Below the pieces are notes generated by a model. The model ran no database searches. It saw only the letters and a program-made list of their open reading frames with translations, and was not told the DNA's origin. DNA of 64,000 nt, from the NCBI RefSeq assembly GCF_001866645.1, contig NZ_MLYP01000059.1, forward strand, positions 39,289-103,288. The letters run 5' to 3'. This stretch comes from Streptomyces colonosanans. Lineage in GTDB: Bacteria > Actinomycetota > Actinomycetes > Streptomycetales > Streptomycetaceae. The translations under genes were made by a program, and so were the position numbers. Of the stretch, positions 17,471 to 26,425 are shown piece by piece (within the stretch, counting starts at the first letter, position 1; every line of letters starts with the position of its first letter).

Positions 17471-18372
17471 CCGCCGCACAGCTCCTTCGCGGTCATGTCG
17501 GTCATCTCGGCCTCGGTGAAGCCGAACGGCCGCAGGATGCGGAAGAGCTCGCCGCTCGCCTTCATCTTCTTCAGCTCGGCGTTGAAGGCGTCCCGCAGTC
17601 CCGTCTCCGTGGAGCGGAAGGCGAACCCGCCGCCGTCGACGTGGGGTTGTCCCTTCAGCAGGGGCGCGAACGCCTTCGTCGCCTCCGCCTTGCGGGAGTT
17701 CCTGACGACCGCACGGGTGGTGAGCGCGGTCCCGGCGAACGCGTCGGCACGCCCGGCCTCGACGGCGTTCAGCCCGGCGACCTGGTCGGGGACGATCAGG
17801 ATGTCGCTCTCCTTGTAGCCGGCCTCGACGGCGTACTGGATCTCGGCGTATCCGGTCCCGGTGGCGAACTTCGCCTTCTTCTCGACGATGTCCCGGTAGT
17901 CGTGCAGGCCCTTCGGGTTCCCCTTCCGCACGATGAAGGAGTCGAGCATCCGGTAGTCAGGGTCGGAGAAGATGACCTGCTCGCAGCGCTCCGGGTTGAT
18001 GTACATCCCGGCGGAGACGACATCGAACTGCTGGGAGTTCAGCCCCGGGATGAGCGAGCCGAACTCGGTCGGCACGGGCTGGACGCGGTCGACGCCGAGG
18101 CGTTTGAAGACCGCCTTCGCCAGCTCCGGTGCCTCACCGGTGAGCTTGCCGTTCTTGTCGATGTAGCCGAAGGGGATCTCGCCCGCGATGCCGAGACGGA
18201 CGACGCCCTGAGCCCTGAGCCGGCTGAGCAGATCGCCGCCGGGCGTGCTCGACGCCGTGGCCACGCGGCTGCAGCCGGCGGCCCCCAGCGCACCGAACGC
18301 CGCGGCACCGGCCAGCAGCGACCGGCGGGTGGTTCCTGGTTTCCCTACGTCTTCCGTCCGTGGTGGAGCCAT
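17467..18372 (-). CDS. ehuB: Substrate-binding lipoprotein (EhuB-like)
   Basis: Family 3 solute-binding protein of 301 residues. The leader has a twin-arginine-like TTRRSLLAGAAAFGALG and a lipobox ending at Cys34 (GAAGC), so Tat export and lipid anchoring are likely. The mature part has GIAGEIPFGYIDKNGKLTG, FDVVSAGMYINPERCEQVIF and GYAEIQYAVEAGY, which match EhuB ectoine/hydroxyectoine receptors well. First gene of the operon; an ATG 24 bases upstream is an alternative start. Ligand is predicted, not shown. Confidence 0.85.
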   Translation of the reverse strand: MAPPRTEDVGKPGTTRRSLLAGAAAFGALGAAGCSRVATASSTPGGDLLSRLRAQGVVRLGIAGEIPFGYIDKNGKLTGEAPELAKAVFKRLGVDRVQPVPTEFGSLIPGLNSQQFDVVSAGMYINPERCEQVIFSDPDYRMLDSFIVRKGNPKGLHDYRDIVEKKAKFATGTGYAEIQYAVEAGYKESDILIVPDQVAGLNAVEAGRADAFAGTALTTRAVVRNSRKAEATKAFAPLLKGQPHVDGGGFAFRSTETGLRDAFNAELKKMKASGELFRILRPFGFTEAEMTDMTAKELCGG

Positions 18373-18558
18373 GGGCGCGCGGCTACCCGGGACCATGCGA
18401 TGTATTCGGGCCGATGGCAACACCGCCGGATTCAGGCCGATTTCAGCGCGGTTCCCGTCCTCGGGTCGCACCGGCCGGATGTCCGGCGGGAATAACCGGA
18501 GAAGACCTCCTGTTGCCCGGCGGCGAGAGACACGACGCGTTGAGCAGGAGGCATTGCG

Positions 18559-19641
18559 GTGGACGAGATCCGTGGCACGGTACGGGGCACCGCCCCCGTT
18601 CCCCTCTCGGTACTGGACCTGGTCACCGTCGGCGCCGGCCACACCGCCTCCGACGCCCTCCGCACCAGCGTCGCCCTCTCCCGGCTCGCGGAGTCCCGTG
18701 GCTTCCACCGCTACTGGGTCGCCGAGCACCACTCCATGCCGGGCGTGGCCTCCTCGTCGCCCGCCGTGATCCTCGCGCACCTCGCCGCCCACACGGACCG
18801 CATCCGGCTCGGCTCGGGCGGCGTGATGCTCCCGAACCACGCCCCGCTGGTCATCGCGGAGCAGTTCGGCACGCTGGAGGCCATGGCTCCCGGACGTGTC
18901 GACCTGGGCCTGGGCCGTGCCCCGGGTACGGACGGCGCCACGGCCGCCGCACTGCGCCGCACGGACCGGCTCCATGAGGGCGCCGACGACTTCCCCGAGC
19001 AACTCGCCGAGCTGACCCGCTTCCTCGACGACGACTTCCCCGAAGGCCACCCCTACGCCCGAATCCACGCGGTCCCGGGCCCGGTCCAGGCCAGCTCGCC
19101 CGGCGGCGTCCAGTCCCCGCACCGCCCGCCGATCTGGCTACTCGGCTCCTCCGGGTTCAGCGCCCGCCTGGCCGGCACGCTCGGCCTGCCCTTCGCCTTC
19201 GCGCACCACTTCTCGGCGCAGAACACCGTTCCGGCGCTCGACCTGTACCGCGCGTCCTTCCGCCCCTCGACGGTCCTCGACGCCCCGTACGCCCTGATCG
19301 GTGTCGCCGCGCTCGCCACCGACGACGAGAAGGAGGCCCGCCGCCAGGTGAGGGCCGCCGCCCTGAACATGATCCGTCTGCGCATGGGCCGCCCCGGACT
19401 CGTCCCCACCCCCGAGGAGGCCGAGGCGCACGAATTCGGTCCATTGGAGGAGGAGTTCGCCGCGACCTGGACCGCCAACGTCGTCCACGGCACACCGGAC
19501 GAGGTCCGCTCCGGCCTCGACGACCTCCAGAAGCGCACCGGCGCCGACGAGTTGATGCTCACGTCCAACGCCCACGGCGGGGATGTGCGTGTGCGCTCCT
19601 ACGAACTGATCGCGGACGCCTACGGGTTGCCGACCGCATGA
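18559..19641 (+). CDS. LLM-class flavin-dependent oxidoreductase (luciferase-like, MsnO8 type)
   Basis: FMN/F420-type monooxygenase fold of 360 residues: PLSVLDLVTVGAGHT at the N-terminus, FHRYWVAEHHSMPG, SSSPAVILAHLAAHTDRIRLGSGGVMLPNHAPLVIAEQFG (described, not quoted in full elsewhere) and the C-terminal ELMLTSNAHGG. It fits the MsnO8-like subgroup of bacterial luciferase homologues. The substrate is unknown. GTG start follows AGGAGG. It is divergent from ehuB with a 186-bp spacer and ends at a hairpin. Confidence 0.88.
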   Translation: MDEIRGTVRGTAPVPLSVLDLVTVGAGHTASDALRTSVALSRLAESRGFHRYWVAEHHSMPGVASSSPAVILAHLAAHTDRIRLGSGGVMLPNHAPLVIAEQFGTLEAMAPGRVDLGLGRAPGTDGATAAALRRTDRLHEGADDFPEQLAELTRFLDDDFPEGHPYARIHAVPGPVQASSPGGVQSPHRPPIWLLGSSGFSARLAGTLGLPFAFAHHFSAQNTVPALDLYRASFRPSTVLDAPYALIGVAALATDDEKEARRQVRAAALNMIRLRMGRPGLVPTPEEAEAHEFGPLEEEFAATWTANVVHGTPDEVRSGLDDLQKRTGADELMLTSNAHGGDVRVRSYELIADAYGLPTA

Positions 19642-19649
19642 GTGCGGCA

Positions 19650-19679
19650 GGGTGCCGTGCCGCAGGGGCGACGGCACCC
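19650..19679. terminator. Hairpin between LLM gene and cdgA
   Basis: A 9-bp perfect stem GGGTGCCGT/ACGGCACCC with a 12-nt loop in the 45-bp convergent spacer; serves both strands. Confidence 0.75.
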
Positions 19680-19686
19680 CTCCCGG

Positions 19687-21585
19687 TCAGGTCGGGCGGC
19701 AGGCCTCCGCGTCCACCAGCGCGGAGATACGATCCGGCGGCACCGGCCGCGAGTACAGCCACCCCTGGCCGGTGTCACAGCCGATCCGGCGCAGACGGCT
19801 GGCCTGCGCGGAGGTCTCCACACACTCGGCGGTGACCGTCAGCCCCAGCCGGTGGGCGAGCTGGATCATGGCCTCGACGACGACCTCGTCCGCGGGATTC
19901 GGGTGCGCGTTCGTGCCCTCGTACTGGAAGCCGCGGACGAACGAGCCGTCCAGCTTCAGCGCCGACACCGGCAGCCGGCTGAGGTAGGCGAGGTTCGAGT
20001 AGCCCGTGCCGAAGTCGTCGATCGCGATGCGCACCCCCATGTCGCTGAGTGCTTGGAGGACCTGGAGCGGGCGGCCCGCCGAGCCCATCACCGCCGACTC
20101 CGTCAGCTCCAGCTGGAGCAGATGAGGGGCGAGCTCCGTCTCCGCGAGGGTCTGCGCCACATCCGCCACCAGGTCGGAGTCCCACACCTGACGCACCGCC
20201 ACGTTCACGCTCACGAAGATCGGCGGCTCGCTCGGGCGTTCCAGCTGCCAGCGGCGCGCCTGACGGCAGGCGGTCGCCAGCACCCAGCGTCCCAGCTGCA
20301 CGATCGAGCCGTCCTCCTCCGCCAGCCCGATGAACCGATTCGGCGTCAGGGTGCCGAACTGGGGGTGATGCCAGCGCACCAGCGCTTCGACCCCGCGCAC
20401 CCGTCCGTCCTCCAGGCCCACCAACGGCTGGTACTCCAGGGCGAACTCACCCCGTTCGATGGCGGGCCGCAGACCGGAGGAGAGGGCCTGGCGGGTCATG
20501 CGGTGGGCGTTGCGCTCGGGGTCGAAGAGGGTCCAGCGGGCCTTGCCGTCGGCCTTCGCCCAGTACAGCGTCGTATCGGCCGCCTGCATCAGACCGGTCG
20601 CCGTCGTCCCGGCCGCGTGCCGTTCCACGACCCCGATGGACGCGGAGACGGACAGGCGCTGACCCGACAGGTCGAACGGGGTCTGCAGTGCACTCAGCAC
20701 CGACTCGGCCAGCTCGGCGAGTTGGTCGGTGCCCGTCGAGTCCTCGACGAGCAGCGCGAACTCGTCGCCGCCCAGCCTGGCCACCAACGGTGTGGTGGGC
20801 CTCGCTCGGCCCGCCTCGTCCGCGCAGCGCTTCAGGCGCTCCGCGACGGCCGCGAGCAGCCGGTCGCCGACGCGGTGGCCGAGCGTGTCGTTGACCGCCT
20901 TGAAGCCGTCCAGGTCCAGATAGCACAGCCCGATCCGGCCGGTGCCGCTCTCCTCGTACGCCTCCGCTTCCAGCGCGGCCGACAGGCGTTCGAAGAACAG
21001 TGTGCGGTTGGGCAGCCGGGTCATCGGATCGTGCATCTGCAAGTGCCGCAGCCGGGACTGGAGTTCACGATGGGAGCTGATGTCGGCGACCGAGAGGAGC
21101 ACCGGCTGCTCGGCCGTGGGCAGCGGCGTGACGGTCACATGGACCCACAGCGAGTGCCCGTCGGGGTGTTTGAGGCGGCGGGTACAGCGCAGCCGGGCCT
21201 GCCGGCCGTGCAGCACCTCGTGGTACGCGTGCGCGATGCGGGCGTCGGAGGACAGGTCCACCAGGTCGGCGGCGACCTTGCCGACCAGTCCGTCCGCGCC
21301 GGTGCCGAGCAGTGAACCCAGCGTCTCGTTGGCGGTGGCGACCAGGCCCTCCCGGTCGACGACGGCCATGGCGAGCGGCGCGACAGCGAACGCGGCGCCG
21401 GCAGCGACGGATTGAGCGGGGCCCGGGGAGAACGGCAGTGGCGGGCTTGCCGGCGGCGCGAGCTGGTGCACGCCGACGGGAGGCGCCGGCGCGGACATAC
21501 CTGCCGGGGGATGTGCATGACTCTCTGTGACGGCCGGGCCGACGAGGTCTGCCGCGGGCGCCGGCCCTTCGGACGTTCCGCTCAC
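19687..21585 (-). CDS. cdgA: PAS-GGDEF-EAL cyclic di-GMP enzyme (CdgA-like)
   Basis: Cytosolic protein of 632 residues that can make and/or degrade c-di-GMP, the ligand that dimerises BldD to hold Streptomyces in vegetative growth. A Pro/Ala-rich N-terminus (1-60) precedes a PAS-PAC sensor (about 65-175), a GGDEF domain with intact GGDEF (272-276) and an EAL domain with intact EAL (400-402), DDFGTGYSNLAYL and ECVET. Both catalytic signatures are conserved, so bifunctionality is possible. GTG 21585 follows GGGAG. From memory this corresponds to SCO2817 (CdgA), a BldD target; the symbol is given on domain order and neighbourhood. Confidence 0.85.
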   Translation of the reverse strand: MSGTSEGPAPAADLVGPAVTESHAHPPAGMSAPAPPVGVHQLAPPASPPLPFSPGPAQSVAAGAAFAVAPLAMAVVDREGLVATANETLGSLLGTGADGLVGKVAADLVDLSSDARIAHAYHEVLHGRQARLRCTRRLKHPDGHSLWVHVTVTPLPTAEQPVLLSVADISSHRELQSRLRHLQMHDPMTRLPNRTLFFERLSAALEAEAYEESGTGRIGLCYLDLDGFKAVNDTLGHRVGDRLLAAVAERLKRCADEAGRARPTTPLVARLGGDEFALLVEDSTGTDQLAELAESVLSALQTPFDLSGQRLSVSASIGVVERHAAGTTATGLMQAADTTLYWAKADGKARWTLFDPERNAHRMTRQALSSGLRPAIERGEFALEYQPLVGLEDGRVRGVEALVRWHHPQFGTLTPNRFIGLAEEDGSIVQLGRWVLATACRQARRWQLERPSEPPIFVSVNVAVRQVWDSDLVADVAQTLAETELAPHLLQLELTESAVMGSAGRPLQVLQALSDMGVRIAIDDFGTGYSNLAYLSRLPVSALKLDGSFVRGFQYEGTNAHPNPADEVVVEAMIQLAHRLGLTVTAECVETSAQASRLRRIGCDTGQGWLYSRPVPPDRISALVDAEACRPT

Positions 21586-22039
21586 CGCTCGCTCCCGCAG
21601 TGCACTCGTTCTTCGTACGGTTCTCGTCGGGGTCGACGGCCGCGTGATGAGCGGCCGTACAAGCCGTGTCCGTGCAGGAAAGTGTGCCGATCATAGAGGC
21701 TGGCCCAGAGGCCTTCCAGCCACAGTCCAGTGTCCCGGAACAGGCACGCGTTCCGACAGATCGTTTCTGCCCGGACCTGGTCGGGTTCTTTCCGGCCGCG
21801 ATTGAATGTGACGATCCGTGAGTATCCGGGGCGTCGGCCCACGTCGGCCGCCCCCTCGGTGCTTCTGCGCCGTCCGTCGCTCCCGCCCCGCACCACCCCT
21901 CCCGCGGCCGTCGCGGCTCTTTCTGGCCTTTCCCCCAAGTGGGGGCATCTCACCCTTCTGGTGCAGGCGAACAGGGCGTAGTACTACAAGTGCGACAAGG
22001 CTGGATGCGGAGTTCCCTGACCCGCACCCGGAGGTCGCC
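21586..22039. other. Divergent regulatory region of cdgA and the M6 protease gene
   Basis: 454 bp without a gene. On the minus strand TATGAT (21690-21695), 105 bp from the cdgA start, is a good -10 match, with only a weak TGGAAG at -35. I found no further clear promoter for the protease gene. Confidence 0.4.
21809..21821. promoter_or_regulatory. Candidate BldD-type box
   Basis: TGAC-GATCC-GTGA fits the outer arms of the BldD pattern TnAC-N5-GTnA but not its preferred centre. It lies between cdgA and the protease gene. cdgA is a known BldD target in S. coelicolor, hence the interest; by sequence alone this is weak. Confidence 0.35.
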
Positions 22040-23383
22040 GTGCCGCGTCCGCTCCCCCTCAAGGGGCTCTCCGGCGAGTCCTTGAAGGGGTTCTTCCGGG
22101 GCTGGGTGGCGCTGTTGCGTAGCCTGGCGGCCGTGTTCACGTCGATGGCCGCGCTGGTTTCGACCTCGCTGGTCACGGGACCCGCACTCGCCGATTCCCC
22201 ATCGGCACCCTGCGAACTCGCGCGCACCCCGGCGCATCATTCGGAGGGTGTCGACACCTGGGATCCCACCTATGTGCGCCCCACCCGTCCGCTCGACGCG
22301 GTCATGGTCTTCCTGTCCTTCCCGGGCTCGGTGCCGGCGACCACACCGGCCCAGCTGACGGCGGACTACTTCCCGGCCACCAGCCGGTTCTTCGACCGTG
22401 CCTCCTATGGCCGGTTCACGCTGCGCCCGCATCCGGTGCGTCACTGGATCCGAATGCCCCATCCCGCCACCTCCTATGCCGTGCAGCGCGACTGGGATCC
22501 CGGGCGGCGGGACGCGTATCTGCGCGACGCGTTCGCCGCCGCGGGCAAGGAAGTCGACTTCTCGCGGTCCGGCGTCGTGTACCTGGTGGCCGACCCGGAT
22601 GCGCCCGGTGTCGACTCGGACGCCACGAAGGTGGTCAACTTCGACACTCCCCTGCGCGTGCACGGCAAGGAGGTCCGCCGGGTGGTCACGGTCTTCGAGA
22701 AGCATCCGCCGGACCGTCTCGTCCTCGCGCACGAGACGGGGCATGTCTTCGATCTGCCCGATCTCTACCACCGTCCCATGGGCGGCAGGGGTGACTGGGA
22801 CACCTATGTCGGCGACTGGGATCTCATGGGCAGCCAGTTCGGTCTGGCGCCGGACCTGTTCGCCTGGCACAAGTGGAAACTGGGGTGGCTGGACGACCGC
22901 CAGGTGAAATGTGTGCGGGGTCCGGGGAGCACACGTCTGACGCTGGAGCCGCTGGAGTCGGGGTCGACGGGGGTACCGCAGGTGCCGGTGGTCGTGGGTG
23001 CGGCCGGTGAGCAGCCCCCGGGACCCGGTCTGCAGGCGTACGGCTCGGGGCGCGGCACCAAGCTGGCGGTCGTGCGGACGGGGCCCGACACCGTGGTGGC
23101 CGTGGAGGGGCGCGGTGCGATGGGGAACGACAGCACGGTCTGCACGGAGGGTGTCCTCGTCTATCGCGTTCATGGCGAGACGGAGTCCGGTGACGGCCCG
23201 ATCAAGGTGCTGGACGCCCATCCGCACTCCGAGGCGTGCGAGCACTCCTCGGTCTACCCGCGGCTCGCGGACGCTCCCGTGGGTGTGGGGGAGACCTTCA
23301 CGGTGCCGGGTGACGGCGTCCGGGTGGAGGTGGAGGACCGAACGGCCACCGGGGCATGGACGGTGAAGATCACGAGACGGTGA
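22040..23383 (+). CDS. Secreted M6-family zinc metalloprotease
   Basis: Exported peptidase of 447 residues, immune-inhibitor-A-like. A long n-region leads to the hydrophobic segment LAAVFTSMAALVSTSLVTG with cleavage near ALA-DS (about 51). The zinc site is HETGH at 231-235 within RLVLAHETGHVFDLPDLY, with DLMG a likely downstream turn. A C-terminal beta domain completes the protein. GTG 22040 follows GGAGG at good spacing; the open frame extends 220 bases upstream through sequence with no coding bias. Probably acts on extracellular proteins during morphological change, which is inference. Confidence 0.88.
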   Translation: MPRPLPLKGLSGESLKGFFRGWVALLRSLAAVFTSMAALVSTSLVTGPALADSPSAPCELARTPAHHSEGVDTWDPTYVRPTRPLDAVMVFLSFPGSVPATTPAQLTADYFPATSRFFDRASYGRFTLRPHPVRHWIRMPHPATSYAVQRDWDPGRRDAYLRDAFAAAGKEVDFSRSGVVYLVADPDAPGVDSDATKVVNFDTPLRVHGKEVRRVVTVFEKHPPDRLVLAHETGHVFDLPDLYHRPMGGRGDWDTYVGDWDLMGSQFGLAPDLFAWHKWKLGWLDDRQVKCVRGPGSTRLTLEPLESGSTGVPQVPVVVGAAGEQPPGPGLQAYGSGRGTKLAVVRTGPDTVVAVEGRGAMGNDSTVCTEGVLVYRVHGETESGDGPIKVLDAHPHSEACEHSSVYPRLADAPVGVGETFTVPGDGVRVEVEDRTATGAWTVKITRR

Positions 23384-23614
23384 GCGCGTGGCGCGGGTGG
23401 GGTCGTCACGGTGGTTCCAGTGGCGACGGTGGTCCCAGGGGCCTGTGTGCCGGGCGGTGGCGCTGGTCATGGTGGTGGAAGCCCGCGGTGGGCGCCCTGC
23501 GTACCCGGCGGTTTCCGCGAGGAGCCCTGCACACCTGGCGCTCACCGCGCTGCGCCGAGCTGGGGTGTGGGTGGCGAAGCCCCCACCACGCGCGGAGACG
23601 CCGCGCAGAAAACA

Positions 23615-23667
23615 ACGATGGCGACCCGGTTCGCGCTTACCGCGAACACGAATCGCCATCGCCATCG
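23615..23667 (-). terminator. Terminator of tRNA-Lys copy 3
   Basis: Imperfect hairpin directly behind the tRNA: outer 10-bp stem ACGATGGCGA/TCGCCATCGT, inner GTTCGCG/CGCGAAC, then TTGTTTTC on the minus strand. It is a diverged relative of the perfect stem behind copy 2. Confidence 0.75.
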
Positions 23668-23741
23668 TGCGCCGCCAGGGACTCGAACCCCGGACCCGCT
23701 GATTAAGAGTCAGCTGCTCTAACCAACTGAGCTAGCGGCGC
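23668..23741 (-). tRNA. tRNA-Lys (CUU), copy 3
   Basis: Identical 74-nt cloverleaf to the two copies 9 kb away, anticodon CTT, discriminator A, no CCA. It lies 10 bases downstream of a protein gene on the same strand and may be processed from its transcript. Confidence 0.97.
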
Positions 23742-23751
23742 CTACTGACGC

Positions 23752-24393
23752 CTAGACCTTAGCACCCTGGTCGGCGGGAGGAAAAATCGATATCGGTACC
23801 GTGGCGGAGGCGGCGGCGCGGGCTGCTCGGACGGCCGCCCACAGCACGACTTCCGGCCCTGGTAGCCAGGGGTGACGGGTGTCGGGCGCGACGAGCCAGC
23901 GGGATGCGAGGTGGATCTCGGTGGTCGCGGCGGGGGACGTCGTGGCGTGGACCGCGGGGACGGTCACGGCGTCTCCGGGGCCGTGGCACAGAAGCGGCGG
24001 AATCGCGCGGGTGCGGGCGGTCCCGGTGTGGCCTTTGCCGTTCCACTCCTCCCAGTCGAGCAGGGAGGGCAGCCGCCTGGCGGTGCCGGGCGCCGCGAAC
24101 AGCAGCATCCGGCCCCGGTGGGTGGCGACGGGCCCGGAGCCCGGCCCTTCGTCCCAGAGCCGGTCCAGCATGCGCCGCCCGAAGATCGCGGGCGTGTTGA
24201 CGATGTCGAACGCGGTGCCGCAGGGCACTACGACCGGGGCGGCGGGGCGCTCTGCCCAGGTGGCCAGCGTGCTGCGGGGATACGGTCCTGCGGAGGCCAG
24301 CCATGCGGCGCCCTCCGAGGTGACGCCCGCGATGTCGTATCCGTCGGGAAGGGGCTTGCAGGGGGAGGTGACGGACGGCGTTCGACTGCTCAT
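23752..24393 (-). CDS. Conserved actinobacterial protein, primase/polymerase-like fold suggested
   Basis: Protein of 213 residues, probably cytosolic. The segments AAWLASAGPYPRSTLATWAE, VVVPCGTAFDIVNTPAIFG and MLLFAAPGTARRLPSLLDWE resemble, from memory, short Streptomyces proteins annotated as bifunctional DNA primase/polymerase N-terminal domain. The catalytic acidic residues of true Prim-Pol enzymes are not obvious, so catalysis is doubtful. ATG 24393 has no good ribosome binding site. tRNA-Lys copy 3 follows immediately. Confidence 0.65.
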   Translation of the reverse strand: MSSRTPSVTSPCKPLPDGYDIAGVTSEGAAWLASAGPYPRSTLATWAERPAAPVVVPCGTAFDIVNTPAIFGRRMLDRLWDEGPGSGPVATHRGRMLLFAAPGTARRLPSLLDWEEWNGKGHTGTARTRAIPPLLCHGPGDAVTVPAVHATTSPAATTEIHLASRWLVAPDTRHPWLPGPEVVLWAAVRAARAAASATVPISIFPPADQGAKV

Positions 24394-24536
24394 GGCAACC
24401 AGATCTACCGTCGGTGAGCTGTGCGGTCCCGAGAGTTGTGGAAAACCGGGACAAGAGGGGGTGGGGCGGAGTACTTTGCCGTCCGGTATATGCCGAAAGA
24501 TCATTCCCGCGGGGACGGCGTCGGACCGGTCGGCGT

Positions 24537-24902
24537 TCAGCCCAGGTTCTCGGGGCCGCTCGCGTCGCCGCCTCGCATCAGGTCCTGGCCGAACTCCACC
24601 ATCTTCTTGGCGTAGTCCTCGGTCCACTCGGCCTGGTCGCCGATCGCCGCCGGGGTCAGCCGGTCCAGGCGGCGCGGGTCGGCGAGCTGGGCCGCGGCGA
24701 TCGCCTGGTACTCCACCGCCCGGTCCGCGGCCGCGCGGAACGCCTGCGCGAGTTCCGTCGCCCGCGCCAGCAGTGCCTGCGGGTCGTCGATCGACTCCAG
24801 GTCGAAGAAGTGCTCCGGGTCGGAGGCCGCCTCCGCGGGCTCGAAGAGCAGGGGCGCGGGGCGTAGCCGCGGATCGTTCCGACGCGGCGTGGGCTCCGCC
24901 AT
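24537..24902 (-). CDS. Small conserved hypothetical protein
   Basis: Acidic 121-residue protein without signal peptide or membrane segment. Helical, Ala-rich centre (LLARATELAQAFRAAADRAV) and C-terminal AEWTEDYAKKMVEFGQDLMR. ATG 24902 is preceded by GAGGAGG, a strong ribosome binding site. No family with known function is recognised. It precedes the helicase operon in reading direction only at distance and is probably independent. Confidence 0.8.
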   Translation of the reverse strand: MAEPTPRRNDPRLRPAPLLFEPAEAASDPEHFFDLESIDDPQALLARATELAQAFRAAADRAVEYQAIAAAQLADPRRLDRLTPAAIGDQAEWTEDYAKKMVEFGQDLMRGGDASGPENLG

Positions 24903-25060
24903 GTCTTGTCCTCCTCGTACGGTTCGAGTGGCGCCCTCAGGGGGCCACCGTCCATTGTCCCGCGGCGGCACAAGGGGGCGGTCAGGGGCGGCGCGCGCCG
25001 GTCCGCGCCCCCGCCTAGTGGTGTTGTGTCCATGCAGGCAGGGCGGGACCGGCGCTCAGG

Positions 25061-26425
25061 TCAGGGGCGCCACGGCACCCGGTGTTCCGCGAGGTGCGCC
25101 AGGACCGCGTGGTTCGCCTCCCAGCCGTCCGGGAACTTCACCGTTACTCCCAGCTGCACCGGCTCCGTCGAGGGATGGTCGTCCAGCAGCTGTGTCACTC
25201 CCGCCCGGCACACCACGATGCACGCGTGCCGGTGCCGGGAGGCGAGGACGCACAGACGGCCCGTCTCCAGGTGGAACGCCGTCGCGTCCGGGCGCCCCGA
25301 CAGCGGGTGAAGGATCACCGTCACGTCGAACTCCCGGCCCTGGAGCCGGTTCGCCGTGTCCACGGTCACGTCGGGCACCCCGAGGTCCGCCAGCGCGGAG
25401 CGCACCGCCGCCGCCTGGTCGCGGTGCGCCGTGCCGACGGCGATCCGGTCCGCGGTCAGCGCCACCGGCTCCTCGGCCCGCTCCGAGACCGCTGCCCCGC
25501 CCCGGTCCAGCAGCCGCCGTACGACCCGGGCCACCGCCCGCACCGCCTCGGGGTCCGTCCGCGGTGTGTGCCGGGCGGGCAGCTCCAGCAGCCCCCAGCC
25601 GGCCTGAGCCGCCTCGTCGATCACCCGGTCGGGACCCGAGCCGTCCGAGGCCACCCCGAAGGTGAGCCGCCGGTCCCCGTGCCCCGTACCGCTGCGGAAC
25701 GGCGTGTACGGGTAGAACGCGTCCGACACCAGCGGCGCCGCCGACGCCGGCAGCCGCCATGACACCGGCAGCCGGTGCTGCGGCAACTCGGGGTTGTGGG
25801 CCAGGAGCGTCGTCACCGCGGACGCCGACGGGTCGTACGACAGCCCGGCCCACTGCTCCGCGCCCACGATCGCGAACGGGTCCAGCTGGCCGGGGTCCCC
25901 GACGAACAGCGCCCGTTCGAACAGGCCGGCCACCGCAAGCAGCGCGTCCGAACGCATCTGGTACGCCTCGTCGACGATCGCGTGCCGCCAGGGCTCGACG
26001 TCCTTGACGTGCGCCCACTTGGCGGCGGTCGAGATGACGACGTCCAGGCCCGCCAGATCGCCCGCCTTCGTCGACTTGCGGACGTTCGGCAGGTCGTCGA
26101 GCGCCTTGTCGTACGGGTCCGGGTCGCTGCTGTGCAGCCGGCCGACCGGAAGACCGGGGTCCTTCTCCGCCAGCCGCAGCACCAGATCGTCCACTTGTGC
26201 ATTGGTCTGCGCGATCACCATCAACGGGCGTCCGGCGGCCGCGAGTTCGAGCGCGGCGCGGACGACCAGCGTCGATTTCCCGGCGCCCGGGGGCGAGTCG
26301 ACGACGACCCCGCGGTGCGCGCCGTGCAGCGTGTCCCGGAGGATCGCCTCGGTGGCACGCGCGGCCGCGGCCCCCGGATCGAACGCACGGCCGCGGTTGC
26401 CGTCCGCTGCGAACAGCGCGGTCAT
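25061..26425 (-). CDS. Compact SF1B DNA helicase (Dna2/UPF1-like)
   Basis: ATP-dependent helicase of 454 residues. Motif I is SPPGAGKST (47-52 for GAGKST), motif II VDEAYQM (DEAY 152-155), motif III FVGDPGQLDPF, motif IV around VSWRLP, motif V TANRLQGREFD (QGREFD 362-367) and motif VI ASRHRH (395-400). These match the UPF1/Dna2 branch of superfamily 1. No nuclease domain is fused. ATG 26425 overlaps the stop of the upstream gene (ATGA). With the nuclease gene two positions upstream it recreates a Dna2- or AddAB-like pair as separate proteins. Function (repair or defence) is not established. Confidence 0.85.
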   Translation of the reverse strand: MTALFAADGNRGRAFDPGAAAARATEAILRDTLHGAHRGVVVDSPPGAGKSTLVVRAALELAAAGRPLMVIAQTNAQVDDLVLRLAEKDPGLPVGRLHSSDPDPYDKALDDLPNVRKSTKAGDLAGLDVVISTAAKWAHVKDVEPWRHAIVDEAYQMRSDALLAVAGLFERALFVGDPGQLDPFAIVGAEQWAGLSYDPSASAVTTLLAHNPELPQHRLPVSWRLPASAAPLVSDAFYPYTPFRSGTGHGDRRLTFGVASDGSGPDRVIDEAAQAGWGLLELPARHTPRTDPEAVRAVARVVRRLLDRGGAAVSERAEEPVALTADRIAVGTAHRDQAAAVRSALADLGVPDVTVDTANRLQGREFDVTVILHPLSGRPDATAFHLETGRLCVLASRHRHACIVVCRAGVTQLLDDHPSTEPVQLGVTVKFPDGWEANHAVLAHLAEHRVPWRP

